From Sapria himalayana (Eukaryota; Streptophyta; Magnoliopsida; Malpighiales; Rafflesiaceae), in assembly GCA_029783825.1 (NCBI GenBank), contig JAREIK010002428.1:58639-122638 (forward strand): 64,000 nt of DNA. The letters run 5' to 3'. A model generated the notes under the pieces. That model searched no databases and had not been told where the DNA came from. It saw only the letters and a list, made by a program, of their open reading frames with translations. A program made the position numbers and the translations under genes. Every line of letters begins with the position of its first letter. Positions within the stretch are counted from its first letter, which is position 1. Positions 1 to 14,110 of the stretch are shown here, one piece after another.

Positions 1-2321
1 AAATGAAAGATAGATATATAGACTGATAGACAAGCAAACTAATAAACTAATAGACATGCAAACTAATAGACTAACAGACTGACATACTAACAAACTGATA
101 GGCAGATAGATAGACATTAGACATATAACACTGATAGATAGAAACACAAATAGACAGTTAGATAGATAGACAGATATATAGATAGACATTTAGACAGATA
201 GATAAAAATGATATACAAATAGAAGATTTCCAAATAGATAGATAGAGAGATTAAGAGAAAGAGAGATTAACATATAGAAATATAGATAGATAACTAGATA
301 TATATATATATATATATGTATATATAGATAGATAGTTAGTTAGAAAGATAGACAAAAAGATAGATAGATAAATAGGCAGATAGATAGATAGATAGACAGA
401 TAAATAGATTAATAAATAGATAGAATAGATAGATAGACAAATTGATAGATAGACAAATGAAAATATAGAAAGAAAGATACATACATATTTAGGCAGATAA
501 GCAGATAGACAGATAGATAGATAGACAAAAATGCAGATATATAGATATAGATATAAAAAGATAGGTATATAGATAGATAAAGAGATAGAAAGATTTCCAT
601 ATACAATTTTATATATAAATAGATAGATAGACTGATGACTAATAGACTAATAGATAGAAACACAGATAGATAGTTAGACATAAATGAATTTATAAAGTTT
701 GATAGTTAGATAGATAGACAAATTCAAAGATATACAAATACATAGATTTATAAATTGATAGATTGACAAAAACATAGATAGACAGAAAGATAAATAGATA
801 GTTAAAAAGATACAAAAAAAGATAGATAAATTGATAGATAAATAGATAGATAGATAGATAGATAGACAAATAAATAGATAGATAGATACATAAATAAACA
901 AATGCATAGATAGATGGATAAATAGATAGACATATAGACAGATAGACAGATTGACAAATAGGAATATAGATATATCGATAGATAGATTGATTGATTGATT
1001 GACAAATAGACAGATATACAGATAGGTAGATACATAGATAGATAGATAGACAGGTAGATAGATAAATAGATAGAGAGATATATAGATTGACTCATAAATA
1101 GGCAGATGGATAGACAAAATGACAGATAAACAAATGACAGATAGATAGATATAAAGATAGTCAAATATTAGAAAGACAGATAGCCAGTTAAACACATAGA
1201 TAGATAGATAGATAAATAATCATATATACAAATAGAGAGAAAAAAATAGATAGATAAATAGATAGATTGTAAAAAAAATATAGATAGATAGCTAGACAAA
1301 TATATAGATAGACATATAGACATATAGACAGATAAAAAGATAGATAAATGAAAGATATATAGATAGACATACAGACATATATATTGATATATAGATAAAC
1401 ATATGGATAGATATTGAGATATATAGATAGGCATATATACAGATAGGCATATAAACAAAAATAAAGATAGACAAATAGATAAATAAAAAAATAGGCAAAT
1501 ATAAAGATATATAGATAGAGAAATAGATATATAGACAAATATATAGTTTGATAGATAGACAGAGAGACATATAGATTGATAGACAAATAAACACATAAAC
1601 ACATACATAGATAGATAGATTTATAGATAGATAGACTTATAGACAGATAGAAAGATTGAAAGATAGATATATAGACAGATTGATAGTTATATAATTAGAT
1701 ACATAGATAGATAGATAAAAAAATAGATAGATATATAGATAGACATAAAGATAGAAAGACAGATAGGAAAATAGACAAATAAACACATAGATAGATAAAT
1801 AAATAGATAGACGGACAATAAGATATATAGATAAATAGATGGACAGGATTAGAGATATATAATAGATAGATAGATATATAAATAGGCTGAAAGATAGATA
1901 AATAAAAAGATAGATAGATATATAGATATATAGATAGACTCATAGACAAATAGACAGATAGATAGTTAGACAAATAAATAGATAGATTGATACATAGATA
2001 GACAGATAGACATATAGATAAATAGATAGATATATAAGTATATAGATAGATAGACTTATAGTTAGAGAGATAGATAGAGAGATAGACAAATATATAGAAA
2101 TACAATTAGAGAGTTAGAAAGATAGATAGAGAGACACAAAGACAGATAAATAGAAAGACAAATAGAGAAATAGAAAGATAGACAAATAGACAGATAGATA
2201 GGTAGATATGTAGGTAGACATATAGATAGATACACATACAACTAGGTAGGTAGGTAACTAGGTAGATAGGTATGTTGTTAGATAGCGAGATAGAAATTTG
2301 GAGTGGCAGAGAGATAGATAG

Positions 2322-2325
<4 letters not shown>

Positions 2326-2356
<31 letters not shown>
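2326..2356. repeat. (AT)n tract
   Basis: A pure alternating AT run of 31 bases inside the GATA array. The same site in copy B (17313-17349) is 37 bases long, so the locus existed before the duplication and has changed length since. Confidence 0.9.
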
Positions 2357-2358
<2 letters not shown>

Positions 2359-3754
2359 AAATAATGATATAAATATATATAGAGATAGAAAGATATAAAA
2401 ATAGAGAGATATAGAGCTAGAGAGATATGAAGATAAAGAGATAAATAGATAAAAAATAAATAAATAAAGATATATAGAGATAGAAAGATATAGAAATAAA
2501 GATAGATAAACAAAAAGGCAGATGGATAGAAATATAGATAGACTGATTGATTGATAGATTGATATATAGATTTATAGACAAATTGATAGACATATTGATA
2601 CACAAATTGAAAGACAGGATGATAGATAGAGTGATAGTCAGATTAAACATATTGAAAGATAGATTAATAGACAAATATATAGATAGATCAATCGATAAAT
2701 AGATAGTTATATATATAGCTAGATAGCTAGACAGACAGACAAATAGATAGATAGATAAATAGATAGACAAATAGAAAGAAAAAGAGATAGATAGATAGAT
2801 GATAGACATATAGACAAATTGATTTATAGATAGATAGATAGACAGTTGGATAGATAGTTTAATAGACATATTATTAGACATTGAGATAGACAGATAGATT
2901 TTCATAAAGATAGATAGATATATATAAATAGAAAAATAGATAGACAGATTGCTATATAGATATATAGACAAATAGATAGACAGATAGATAGACAAATAAA
3001 TAGATACAAAGATAGATGGATAGAAAAAGAGATAGATATATAGATAGATATAAAGATATAAAAATAGATAATAGATACATAGATAGATGGATATATAGAT
3101 TAATAGAACGATTGAAAAATAGAATTATAGAAAGATTGATAGAATGATTCATAGATAGACAGATATATAGATTATTAGATAGATTAAAAAATAGATAGAT
3201 AGACAAATAGATAAACATCTAGATAGATAGATATATAGATATATAGATATATAGATATTTATATAGACAAATAAATAGATAAAAAGATAGCTAGATATAT
3301 TTTTATATGGATAGATAGATAGAGATAGACAGATAGTTAGATAGACAGATAGATAAAAAAATAGTATGACAAAAAGATAGGGAATTAGATATATAGATAT
3401 ATAGACAAATAGATAGAAAGATACATAAGTAGACAAATAGAAAGAAAGATTGATAGAAAGATCAGTAGACAGGTAGATAAATAAATAAATAGATAGATAG
3501 AATATTAGACAGATAGATAGATGAATAGATATACATATACAAATATAGATAGATAGATTGATTGATACATAGATAGATAGATTGATTGATTGAAAGATAG
3601 ATAGATAGATAGATTGATAGAAAATTAGATTGGTAGATATATAGAATGATAGGTAGACTAATATATAGACAAATATATAGTTAAATAGATAGATAGATAA
3701 ATAGATAGAAATACAAATAGATAAACAAATAGAATTGTAGAAAGATAGTTAGAT

Positions 3755-3790
<36 letters not shown>

Positions 3791-3897
3791 TGACTAATAG
3801 ATAGATAGATAGAAATATATATACATAGATAGTTAGATCAATGGACTGATTGATATAAGATTGATAGATAAATAGATAGATTCAGAGACAAATATAT

Positions 3898-3902
3898 TGA
3901 TT
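3898..3902. repeat. Target site duplication TGATT, left copy
   Basis: TGATT precedes the LTR and is repeated at 4864-4868. The empty site in copy B (around 18938-18942) has TGATT once in the same context (ATAT-TGATT-GATAAATA). A 5-bp duplication is typical of LTR-retrotransposon integrase. Confidence 0.9.
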
Positions 3903-3903
3903 T

Positions 3904-4071
3904 GATGCAGAAATTAAAGACCAAATCATACTACCGCTTGGTCCAATCACTCGAAGTCATACTAAGGCCTTTCAAAAACAAGTCCAAATTATTATTGAAG
4001 CCTTAAACAAGGAAAAACAAGTTGGTGAATTTGAAAGAAAGACAAATACTCTACTTGGATCATCAACTTGA
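3904..4071 (+). pseudogene. C-terminal tail of Ty3/gypsy Pol polyprotein, inside the LTR
   Basis: The frame reads DAEIKDQIILPLGPITRSHT and on through a basic and glutamine-rich helix to a TGA at 4069-4071, 55 codons in all. Plant Ty3/gypsy polyproteins commonly end with a GPxTRxRxxxxQ motif just before or within the 3' LTR; here the Arg-x-Arg is Arg-Ser-His. Finding it at the very start of the LTR means that in the parent element the Pol reading frame ran into the 3' LTR. There is no start codon because this is only the overlap. It cannot act alone. Confidence 0.75.
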
Positions 4072-4426
4072 CCCAGCATTGCAAACTTCACCAGAAATCG
4101 GATACAAATCCAAAAATTATGAAATTTTAACTAGGACAACTACATTAAGGAAGGTTTCCAATGCAACAAACCGTGTCCCATTTGGACCTCATATGAAGGA
4201 GATACAAATTTTCCAAAAGGTGGTGCTGGCAGCAATGACTAATTAACTTTGAAAATTCACCAAAATTCGAATACCTGTAAGAATGCTTTGAAATTTGACA
4301 TGGACAAACTACATCAAGTTATCTGTTCACCTCAAAAAACCGTGTTCAATTTGAGCCTTGGATTACGGAGATACATTGTTTTCAAACAATGTTGCGCTGG
4401 CAAAAAAAAATAGCTAGTTTGTTCCC

Positions 4427-4434
4427 TATATAAA
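4427..4434 (+). promoter_or_regulatory. TATA box of the solo LTR
   Basis: TATATAAA stands in a GTTCCCTATATAAACCCC context in the middle of the LTR, as expected for the U3 promoter of a plant LTR. Transcription would start about 30 bases downstream and run into the GATA array on the plus strand. Whether it is active is unknown. Confidence 0.6.
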
Positions 4435-4863
4435 CCCCTTGTAATTCATTTTGTAAGGACACCCTTTGATGAAATATACAAACACTCTTTGAGTTTTCTT
4501 TATATTGTTTTGTGCTTGTGAGTGAATAACTCTCTTGTGTGGAACACTCCAAAAATCGGGTTTTTCGGGTTTAGTTCTCGGAAGGTTTGTTGCCTCTCAA
4601 TCATTAGGTAAGTGATTGATTTGCATTACTTGTGAAGTCTTTGTAAGTTTAGTATTAGTGGGTCTATTGGTGTTCGTTGCCATTAGGTTCCTAATCGAAT
4701 TCTTTGTATTTCTCAAATATTTACCATTATCCTTCATTTCATTCTCTTGAATCTTTAACCAATAAGAAATTATTATTCTTAAAGTTTTAGATTTATTTCT
4801 TTTATTTCATTTCATTCCGCTTGGATTTTTAAGTCCATCTAGTTTATTGTCGATTTCGTATCA

Positions 4864-4868
4864 TGATT
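4864..4868. repeat. Target site duplication TGATT, right copy
   Basis: Right-hand partner of TGATT at 3898-3902, directly after the CA terminus of the LTR; the GATA array resumes immediately after it. Confidence 0.9.
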
Positions 4869-4895
4869 GATAAATATAAAGATTGATTAATTGAT

Positions 4896-4933
<38 letters not shown>

Positions 4934-5603
4934 ATAAACAAATATATAGAGAGATAGATAGATATGTAGATAGATAAATAGATAGATAGATGGAAACATA
5001 GATAGATAGATATAAACATAAATAGACAAATAGAAAGGTAGTTTGAAAGATAGACTGCAAAAGGTAGATTGATATACAAATTGATAAAATTATTGATAGA
5101 CAGACAGATAGATAGATATAAAGATAGATTGATAAATAGATAGATAGACAGATGTATACATAGATAGATATAAAGATAGATAAAAAATAGATAGAAAAAC
5201 AGACAGATAGACAAATATATATAGACAAATAGATAGTTAGATAGATAGATAGATATACAAATATAAATATAGTTAGATCTATAGATAGATGGATAGATAT
5301 AAAGATAGATAGATAGATAGATAGATAAAAAGTTTGACAAAAAGATAGAAAGCTAGATAGACATCCAAATAGATAGATAGATGGTTATACAAATAGATAG
5401 AAAGTTGGATAAACAAATTGGTAGATAGATTGATAGTTAGGGATAGATAGATTTATAGATAGATATAGAGATAGATAGAGAGATATATAGACACATATAG
5501 ATAGATTATTAGATAAAAATATGGACAGATAGATGGACAAATAAATAGATAGACCGATCGAGAGATATATAGTTAGATATAAAGATAGATTGATAAATAT
5601 ATA

Positions 5604-5606
<3 letters not shown>

Positions 5607-5639
<33 letters not shown>
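5607..5639. repeat. (AT)n tract
   Basis: A 33-base AT run. The corresponding run in copy B (19685-19700) is about half as long, another post-duplication length change. Confidence 0.85.
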
Positions 5640-5649
<10 letters not shown>

Positions 5650-6156
5650 CTGAAAAATAGACAGATAGATAGACTGATAGAAAGATATATCTATAGATAG
5701 ATAGATAGTTAAATATATAGATTTATATATATATAAACATATAGATCGACAAATAGAAAGACAAATAGGTAGAGAGATTGATAGACAGATAGATGGATAG
5801 ACAAATAGATAGATAAATAGACAAATAGACAAATAGATAGATAGAAAGGTTGACATATAGATAGATAATTGGATAGATAGATTGACAGAAAAATTGTAAG
5901 ACTAATTGATAGACAAATAGAAAGTTAGATAAATAGATAGAGGGATAAATAGATATATAAATAGATAGAAAGACATATAAATAGGTAGATAGATATACAA
6001 ATAGATAGGCAAATAAATAGATAGATAGAAAGATATATAGAAAGATTGATATATAAAGTGATAGTGGATAAATAGAAAAAAAATAAATAGTTTGATAGAC
6101 AGATAGATAGATAAAGAAATAGATAGACATATAGGAAGATATATATATATATAGAT

Positions 6157-6252
6157 AGATAAAAAAATAGATAAAAAAATAGATAAAAAAATAGATAAAA
6201 AAATAGATAAAAAAATAGATAAAAAAATAGATAAAAAAATAGATAAAAAAAT
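6157..6252. repeat. 12-bp minisatellite AGATAAAAAAAT, eight units
   Basis: Eight perfect head-to-tail copies of AGATAAAAAAAT, more uniform than anything around them, show a recent local expansion of a GATA variant. Copy B at 20241-20286 has only four units, two of them shortened to 11 bp. Read on the minus strand the unit gives a four-residue Phe-Phe-Ile-Tyr repeat, which is a by-product. Confidence 0.95.
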
Positions 6253-8184
6253 AGATAGACAGACATATAGATAGATAGATAGACAGATACATAAACAAAT
6301 AGATAGGAAAAAGTTTGAAAGATTGATAGAAAGATAGATAGATAGATTGAAAGATAGATTGATAGAAAGAGTGATGGACAAATTGATAGATAGATTAATA
6401 GACATATAGATAGACATAAAGATAGACAAATAGATAGAAAGATAGATAGTTAAATAAATAAATAAAGAGATAGAGAGATAGATAGACATGATAGATAGAG
6501 AGATAGATAGACATGATAGATAGAGAGGTAGATAGACTGATAGATAGTTAGTTAGATAAATAGATATATAGATAGAAAGATAGATAGAATGATAGATAGA
6601 TATATAAATAGATAAATAGATAGATAACTATATAGACATATAAATATAGAGATAGAGAAATAAATAGACAAATAGATAGATAGATATTTAAATAAAGATA
6701 TAAAAAATGATGCATAGATTCATATATAGATTGATAAATAGATTGATAAATAGATTGATAAATAGATTTATAAATAGATTTATAAATAGATAGCTAGATA
6801 GATAGATAGAAAGAAAGATAAATAGATAGAGAGATAGATAAAAAGATACATAGATAGATATATATATATATATATATATATGCATAAAAATAGAATGACA
6901 GATAGAAAGATAAATTAAAGATAGATATACTGATAAATAGATAGATAGATGGATAGATAAATAGATAGATAGAAACAGAGATAGATATACAAATAAATAG
7001 AACGATAGATACATAGATAGATAGACATATAAGATAGATAGATAGATTAAATGATAGATTTATAGATAGACATATAAATAGATAGACAGATAGATTTTAC
7101 AAATAGTTAGATAGATTGATTGATTGATAGACATATAGATAAATAGATTGATAGACAGGAAGATAAACAAATAGATAGATAGATAAATATAGAGAAAGAT
7201 TGATAGATAGTTATACAAATAGATATACAAATAGTTGGATAGAAAGATAGATAGATAAAGAGATTGATTGATTGATTGATTGATATATAGATATATTATT
7301 AAATTGATGATGGATAGATTGTTTGATAGATAAAAAGATAAAAAGATTGAAAGATAGTTTGATAAAAATATAGATAGAAAGATAAAGATAGTTGGATAAA
7401 TAGATAGATAAATATAATATTATATAGTCAAATAGACATATAGATATACAAATAAATTGACATATAGGAATACAGAAAGATAGACAGATGTTTAGCAAAA
7501 TAGATCGACATATAGATAGACTTATACATAGACGGATATAGATTGATAGATATTTAGACAGATAGATATATAGACATATTTATAATTACATCGATAGATA
7601 TATAACTAGATATATATAGAAATAGATAGAAAAATAGACAACAGTTAGATTAATTGATTGTTGGATAGAAAGAAAGATATACTGATAAATAGATAGATAT
7701 AAAGATTATTAGATAGATAGATAGACATATAAACATATAGTTACATTAATAAATAGATAGACATATTTATAAATAGATAGAGAGATTCATAAATAGATAT
7801 ATTGACAAACAGATAGATAAATAAATAAATAGATAGGTAGATAGATAGTCAAACAGATATACAGTCAAATAGATAGACAGATAGATAAAGAGATAGATAG
7901 ACACATTGATAGGCATATATTTAAACAAATAAATAGATAGACTGATAGATGGATAGATAGATAGATAGACAGAGAAATATTTAAACAAATAGATAGGCAT
8001 ATTTAAAGATTGATTATTAGATAGATTGATATATACATTGATATAAAGATTGATAGATAAATTGATAGCCAGATAGATAGATAGATAGATCGATAAATAG
8101 ACAAAGATACACATAGATAGATAGATATAAAAATAGATAAACAAATAGATAGACTAATAGATAGATAAATAGATAGATAGATAG

Positions 8185-8215
<31 letters not shown>

Positions 8216-8520
8216 GATAGAAAGATAGAAAAGGAGATAGTCATACAAATAGATAGTAGATAGATAGAGTGATAGATAGACAATTAGATAAACATATAGA
8301 TATATTGATTGATAAATATGTATATAAATAGATAGATCGTCAAATAAATAGATAGATAGAAAGAGAGAAACACAAATAGATCGATATATTAATAGACAAT
8401 TAGATAGTAAGATAGATATACAATTAGATAGAAAGCTAGATAGATAAATAGATAATTAAATAAATAGATAAATAGATAGATAGATAGACATATTGTTAGG
8501 TAGAGAGATAAAGAGACAGA

Positions 8521-8601
8521 GAGATAGATAGATAGATATATAGATAGATAGATAGATATATACAAAGATAGATAGATAATTCAAAAGACTTATCAATTTT
8601 T

Positions 8602-8638
<37 letters not shown>

Positions 8639-9703
8639 AACATAAGACAGATATATAGAGAAATAGATAGAGATAGAAGGACATATTAATAGATTGATTG
8701 ATTGACTGATTTATAATTAGATATATTGTCAAATATATAGACAAATACATAGATAGATAGTTGGATAAATAGATAGTTAGATAGACTTATAGATAGATAG
8801 ATAGACAAATACATAGATAGATAGATAGATAAATAAATAAATAATGAAAGAGTTAGTAATATTGATAAACATTTAGACAGATAGAAAGATAAATAGATAG
8901 AGAGACATATATGTTCACTCATAGATAGATAAATATATAAATAGATAGATAGACGTATTAATAGATAGAGAGATAGGTAAATAGATAGAAAGATAAATAG
9001 ACAGATAGATAGATAGATAGATAGAGACACATATATATTGTTATATTGATATTTAGATTGGTAGATAGATAAATTGTTAGAAAGATAAATAGACACATAG
9101 ACAAACTAATAGATAGATAGCTATATAGATAAACAAATAGATAAACAGATAGATAGATCGATCGATCAATTGACAGATAGATAGGTAGATAGACAAATAG
9201 ATAAAAAAAATAGATAGTTAGATGGATAGATAAATAGATATATAGATAGATAAATAGATAGATAGATAGTTTGTTAGTTAGATAGAAAGAAAATAGACAG
9301 ATAGATAAATAGAAAGATACATAGATAGATATAAAGATAGATAGTTAATTAAATATTTAGATAGACAGACTGACATATCGATAGATAAATAAATAGATAG
9401 TAAGACTGATATATAGATAGATAAATAGACTAATAGATAGGTAGATAGAAAGATATATAGTTATCTAGATAGAAAGATAGATAGACAGATAGACAAACAA
9501 ATAGATAGACAACTAGAAAGACATATAGATAGATAATTAAATAAATAAATATATAGACAAATAGATATTGAAATTGATATGCATATTGATAAATGGATAG
9601 ATAAATAGATATTTAGACAAAGAGATAAATAGATAGATATATATTTACATAGATAGATAGATTGAAGGACATATTGATAGTTAGATTGGATATATAGTTA
9701 TAT

Positions 9704-9740
<37 letters not shown>

Positions 9741-10030
9741 AAAAGATAGAATGACAGATATATAAATAGATAGATAGAAATATAGAAATATATATAGTCA
9801 AATAGATAGAGAGATTGATAGACTAATATATATACAGATAGATAGATATATAATTAGAAAGATAGATAGATATAACTACAGATAGACAGATATATAAAAA
9901 GTTAGATATATAGAATGAAAGATAGGTAGATTGATATATAGATTGATATATATATATATATATATTGATAGAAAAATAGATAGATATATAAACATATAAA
10001 TAGATATATAGATAGATATATAGATATATA
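8521..10030. repeat. GATA segment present in copy A, absent from copy B
   Basis: Copy B jumps from the equivalent of about 8520 to about 10030, at 22480-22550; the offset between copies changes by 1448 bp here. The segment holds GATA sequence with (AT)n runs near 8606-8634 and 9946-9965 and a (GAAA)n run near 9703-9726. Both edges lie in GATATATAGATAGATA repeats, which fits deletion from B by recombination between like repeats, though gain in A is also possible. Confidence 0.8.
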
Positions 10031-10437
10031 GATAGATAGAAATTTAAATTAGAAGACACATAGATATACAAATTTATAAAAATAATAAGAGACAGATTGA
10101 TGGGTAGATAGATTTACAAATTAATAGAAAGATTGATGGAAACATAGATAGATAAATTAATAGTCTATTAGATTGATAGATATACAAATATATAAACCAT
10201 TCAAAATATAGATAGATAGATATACAAATATTTATACCATTCAATAGATAGATAGATACATAGACGTATCATTTGACAAATAAATAAACAAATAATTAAA
10301 TCGATAGATAGATAAATAGATAGATCAATATATAGACAAATAGATATACATATAGATGGATAAATAAATAGATAGATATATATGTAAATAAATAGATAGA
10401 GAGAAAGATAGACTAAAAGATAGATAGATACTTAGAC

Positions 10438-10439
<2 letters not shown>

Positions 10440-10474
<35 letters not shown>
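10440..10474. repeat. (AT)n tract
   Basis: A 35-base AT run; the same site in copy B (near 22960-22972) is only about 13 bases. Confidence 0.85.
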
Positions 10475-10480
<6 letters not shown>

Positions 10481-11773
10481 TATACAGAAAGATAGAGAGA
10501 TAAAATTATAGATAGATAAATAGATATATAGATCGATAGATAGATACACAGATAAAATAGATAAAATAGATAAAAAGGTATATAGACAGATTATATAGAT
10601 ATATAGATAGATAAATATGTAGATTATTAGCCATATAGATAGATAGATGAATATATATATATATATATAGATAGATTGATAGACAGACAGATAGAATATT
10701 TGAGATATTGATAGACGGATAGATTTACAAATAGATATAGAGATAGATAGATAGATAGACAGATAGATAAATAGAATATTAGACAGATAGATAGATAGAT
10801 AGCTACACAAATAAATAGATAATTAGACAGCTAGATAGACACATAAATAGATAGATTAATAAACAAATTGATAGATATATAGATAGATAGATTGATAGAT
10901 AGATACATAGACAAATAGACAGATAAATAGATAGCCAGACATATAGACAGACAGATAGAGATACAGACATATATACAGACAGATAGATAGAGAGACAAAT
11001 ATACAAATAGATAGACAAATACATAGAAAGATAGACAGATAAATTGGTAGACATTCAAACATACAGATAAACTGACAAATAGAGAGATAAACAAAATATA
11101 TATATATATATAGATAGACTAATAGACAAATATACACATAGTTAGATATAATAATTATTATATAAAAAGAAAGGTTGTTATATAGATAGTCATATAGATA
11201 GATATACAGATTGACATATAGATAGCTAAATTGATATACGGATGACATATATACAGATAGACAGATACAAAGATAAATAAATAGATAAATTAAAAAAAAT
11301 AGTCCTATAGATCAATAGATAGATTAATTAACCGAGAGACAGATATATATATATACAAAAAAATAGAAATTGATAGATAAATAAATAGATATATTGATTG
11401 ATAGACACATAAACATAGACAAATAGAAATATAGACAGATAAATAGATTTATAGATAGATAGATAGACATATAGATAGGCAAAAAGATAGATAGACATAT
11501 TGAAAGATAGACAAATAGACAGATTGATAAATAGATAAAAATGTAGAAAGACAATTAGATAGATAGACAAATAGACAAATAGATAGATAGAGAGATAGAT
11601 AATTAGTCATACAAACAAATAGACAGATAGATAGATAAACAGATATATAGATAAACATATTGATAGATAGATAGATAGATACAAAAATAGTCAAAAATAT
11701 ATATAGAGAAAGATATATAAATAGATAGATAGATTGACGGATAGAGAGATGGATAGATAGATAAATAGATAGA

Positions 11774-11791
11774 TAATAGACAGATATAAAG

Positions 11792-11822
<31 letters not shown>

Positions 11823-11838
11823 ATAGACAGATATAAAG

Positions 11839-11867
<29 letters not shown>
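11774..11867. repeat. 47-bp tandem duplication
   Basis: A 47-bp word beginning TAATAGACAGATATAAAG occurs twice in direct succession without visible change, so this is a young duplication within the old array. Confidence 0.85.
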
Positions 11868-11870
<3 letters not shown>

Positions 11871-12059
11871 ATTGATTGATTGACACATAGGTATATAGTA
11901 AGATAGATAATTAAATAGATAGATATATAGATAGACATACAGATAGATAGATAGAGAGATAGATAGATAAATAGACAGACAGACAGACAGATAGTTAGAC
12001 TGATAGATAGATAGACATATAGATAGATAGATAGTCATATAGATAGATAGATAGATTAT

Positions 12060-13920
12060 TAGATAGTTAGATTGAGAGATAGAAAGATAGTCAAGTAGAC
12101 ATAAATATAGATAGAGAGATAGAGAAACAGATAGAGAAACAGATAGAGAGACAGATAGTGTGAAATATAAATAGACAGTGAGATAAATAGATAGATATGA
12201 AGGTAGATAGATAGATAGATAGATCGATCGATAGATAACAAGATAGGTAGGTAGTTAGTTAGGTAAAGAGAATGAGAGATAGAGAGATAAAGAGATAGAG
12301 AGAAAGATACAGAAAGAAAGATATATTGAGATTTAGAGATTGCGAGATATAGAGGAAGATAGAAAGATAGAGAGATAGTACATAGATAGAAAGATAGAAA
12401 AAGAGATAAGAGATAGAAAGAGATAGAAAGAAAAAGAAATAGAAAGATAAGGATAGAAAGAGATAGAGTAATTGAAAGATACAGAGATAGATAGAGAAAG
12501 AGATAGAGAGATATAAAGATAGAGAGATAGAGAGATAAAGATACATATAGATAAAGAGATAGAAAGATAGATAGAAAGAGAGATACACAGATAGAAAGAT
12601 AGACAGATAGATGAATAAACATATAGACAAATAGATAGATACATAAAGAGTTAGCCTGAATAACTAACTCACTGACTGACTAACTGATTGACTAAATTAT
12701 AGACTGACATACTAATAGATTTGTAGACTGATAGACTAATAGACTGACAAACTAATAGGCTAACATACTGTATACAAATAGATAGACTAACAAAAGACTA
12801 ATAAATAGACAGACAAATAGAATAATAGAGAGAAATGTTGACAAACAAATAGACAAACAAATAGATAGATAGGCAGATAGACAGATAGATAGTTAGGTAT
12901 ACAAAAAGTCAAGCAGAAAAATAGTCAAGAACACAGGCAGTCAAGCATATAGATTGTTAGGCAAAAAGATAGATAGACAAACAAAAAATTGAATCATAGA
13001 TAGTCAAGAAAATATAAAGAGATAATAAGATAAATAGATAGATTGATAGATAGTAGATAGATAAATAGACTGATAGATAGATAGATAGATAGACAAATAG
13101 ATAGATACTCAGATAGACAAATAGATAGACACATAAATTTATAGATAGATATATATAGATAGATTGACAGATAAACAAATAGACAGATAGATATATAGAC
13201 ATATAGATAAATAGACAGATAGTCAAATAGACAGATAGATAGTTAGTTAGATAGATAGATTGAAAGATAGAAATATAGAAGGATAGATAGAAATACATAC
13301 ATAGAGAAAAAGGATAGATAGAGAGACAGGAAGAGTGATAAATAGATAGACAGAAAGAAAGATAGATAAATATATAGGTATGTAGGTAGATAGAGAGATA
13401 GATAGATAGATAGATGGCTAGGTAGGTATGTAGATAAGTACGTTGGTCGGTAGGTATAAAGATTGAGAGATGGTGAGGTTATAAGATTGAGAGAAAATGA
13501 GATAGAGATATAAAGAAATTGAGAGATTAAGTGGTTAAGAGATTGAGAGATTGAGAGATAGACAAGGAGATGGAGAGATAAAGTGATAGAGAGAGATATA
13601 TATATATATAGAAATGGAGATAGAGATATAGAAATATAAAGTGATAGATAGATAGAGGCAAAAAGAAAGAGAAATATATAAATAAAGAGAAATGGAGATA
13701 AAGAGATAGAGAGATTGAAAGATTGATAGATAGATAGATAGAGATATAGATATATAGTGAGATAAAGAGATATAGAGATAGAGATATAAAGAGATAGATA
13801 GATAGATAGATCGTCAGATAAAGAGATATAGAGATGGAATGATAGAGAGATAGAGAGATATAGAGATAGAAAAATATAGAGATAGAAATATGGACATATA
13901 GATGAATAGATCGATAGACA
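12060..13920. repeat. AGAGAT-rich satellite subdomain
   Basis: GATA units give way to GAGATAGA and GAAAGATA units, raising purine content on the plus strand, mainly at about 12060-12640 and 13490-13900. A GGTA-rich patch at about 13376-13460 lies between. Such all-purine runs are candidate triplex-forming DNA. No gene. Confidence 0.7.
12655..12780. repeat. GACTAA-type variant patch 1
   Basis: The array switches to ACTGACTAAC, AGACTGACA and AGACTAATAG words, unlike GATA around it. Similar patches occur at 13945-14110 and at the start of both duplication copies (1-80 and 15058-15150). Confidence 0.7.
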
Positions 13921-13944
13921 CATCGATAGATAGATAGATAGATA

Positions 13945-14110
13945 GACTAAATGACTAACTGACTAATTGACTGATAGACTGACTAATTGATTGACTGACT
14001 GGTAGACTGACAAACTAATAGACTAACAGACTAAATGACTAATAGACTAGCTAACAAACAGACTAATAGATTGAAAAATATACATATAGACTAATAGATG
14101 GTCTAATATA
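13945..14110. repeat. GACTAA-type variant patch 2
   Basis: GACTAAATGACTAACTGACT and related words form a second patch. It lies about 1.3 kb after the first and 1.1 kb before the one at the start of copy B, which hints at a higher-order repeat of roughly that length. Each is followed within a few hundred bases by GTCAAG words (near 12900-12955 and 14240-14290). Confidence 0.65.

Larger units (their letters stand above)
3903..4863 (+). mobile_element. Solo LTR of a Ty3/gypsy retrotransposon
   Basis: A 961-bp insertion starts TGATGCAG, ends TTTCGTATCA (TG...CA termini) and is flanked by TGATT repeats. Copy B gives the exact empty site. Sequence inside is non-repetitive and unlike the GATA array. 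It contains a Pol C-terminal coding tail, a TATATAAA box near the middle, and a T-rich transcribed-looking second half. There is no internal gag-pol region and no second LTR, so recombination between two LTRs has most likely left a solo LTR. Orientation is plus, from the Pol tail and TATA box. The Ty3/gypsy assignment rests on the LPLGPITRS-type Pol tail. Confidence 0.88.
1..11093 (+). repeat. Segmental duplication, copy A
   Basis: This stretch matches 15049-23609 in direct orientation. The offset is 15048 at base 1, 13958 near 8495 and 12510 at 10041. Irregular words in the array are shared in the same order: the GACTGATAGACAAGC start, the GGTAGGTAGGTAACTAGG patch near 2235, the GTTTGACAAAAAG word near 5330 and the AATTTAAATTAGAAGACAC word near 10041. 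Homology already runs at base 1, so the left limit is outside the window. It ends near 11093, where A continues into (AT)n while B continues into other GATA sequence. A carries the solo LTR and about 1.45 kb absent from B. Confidence 0.9.

Noticed and set aside
4022..4246. 74-residue plus-strand frame inside the LTR
   Set aside because: It overlaps the recognisable Pol tail in another frame and has no family motif.
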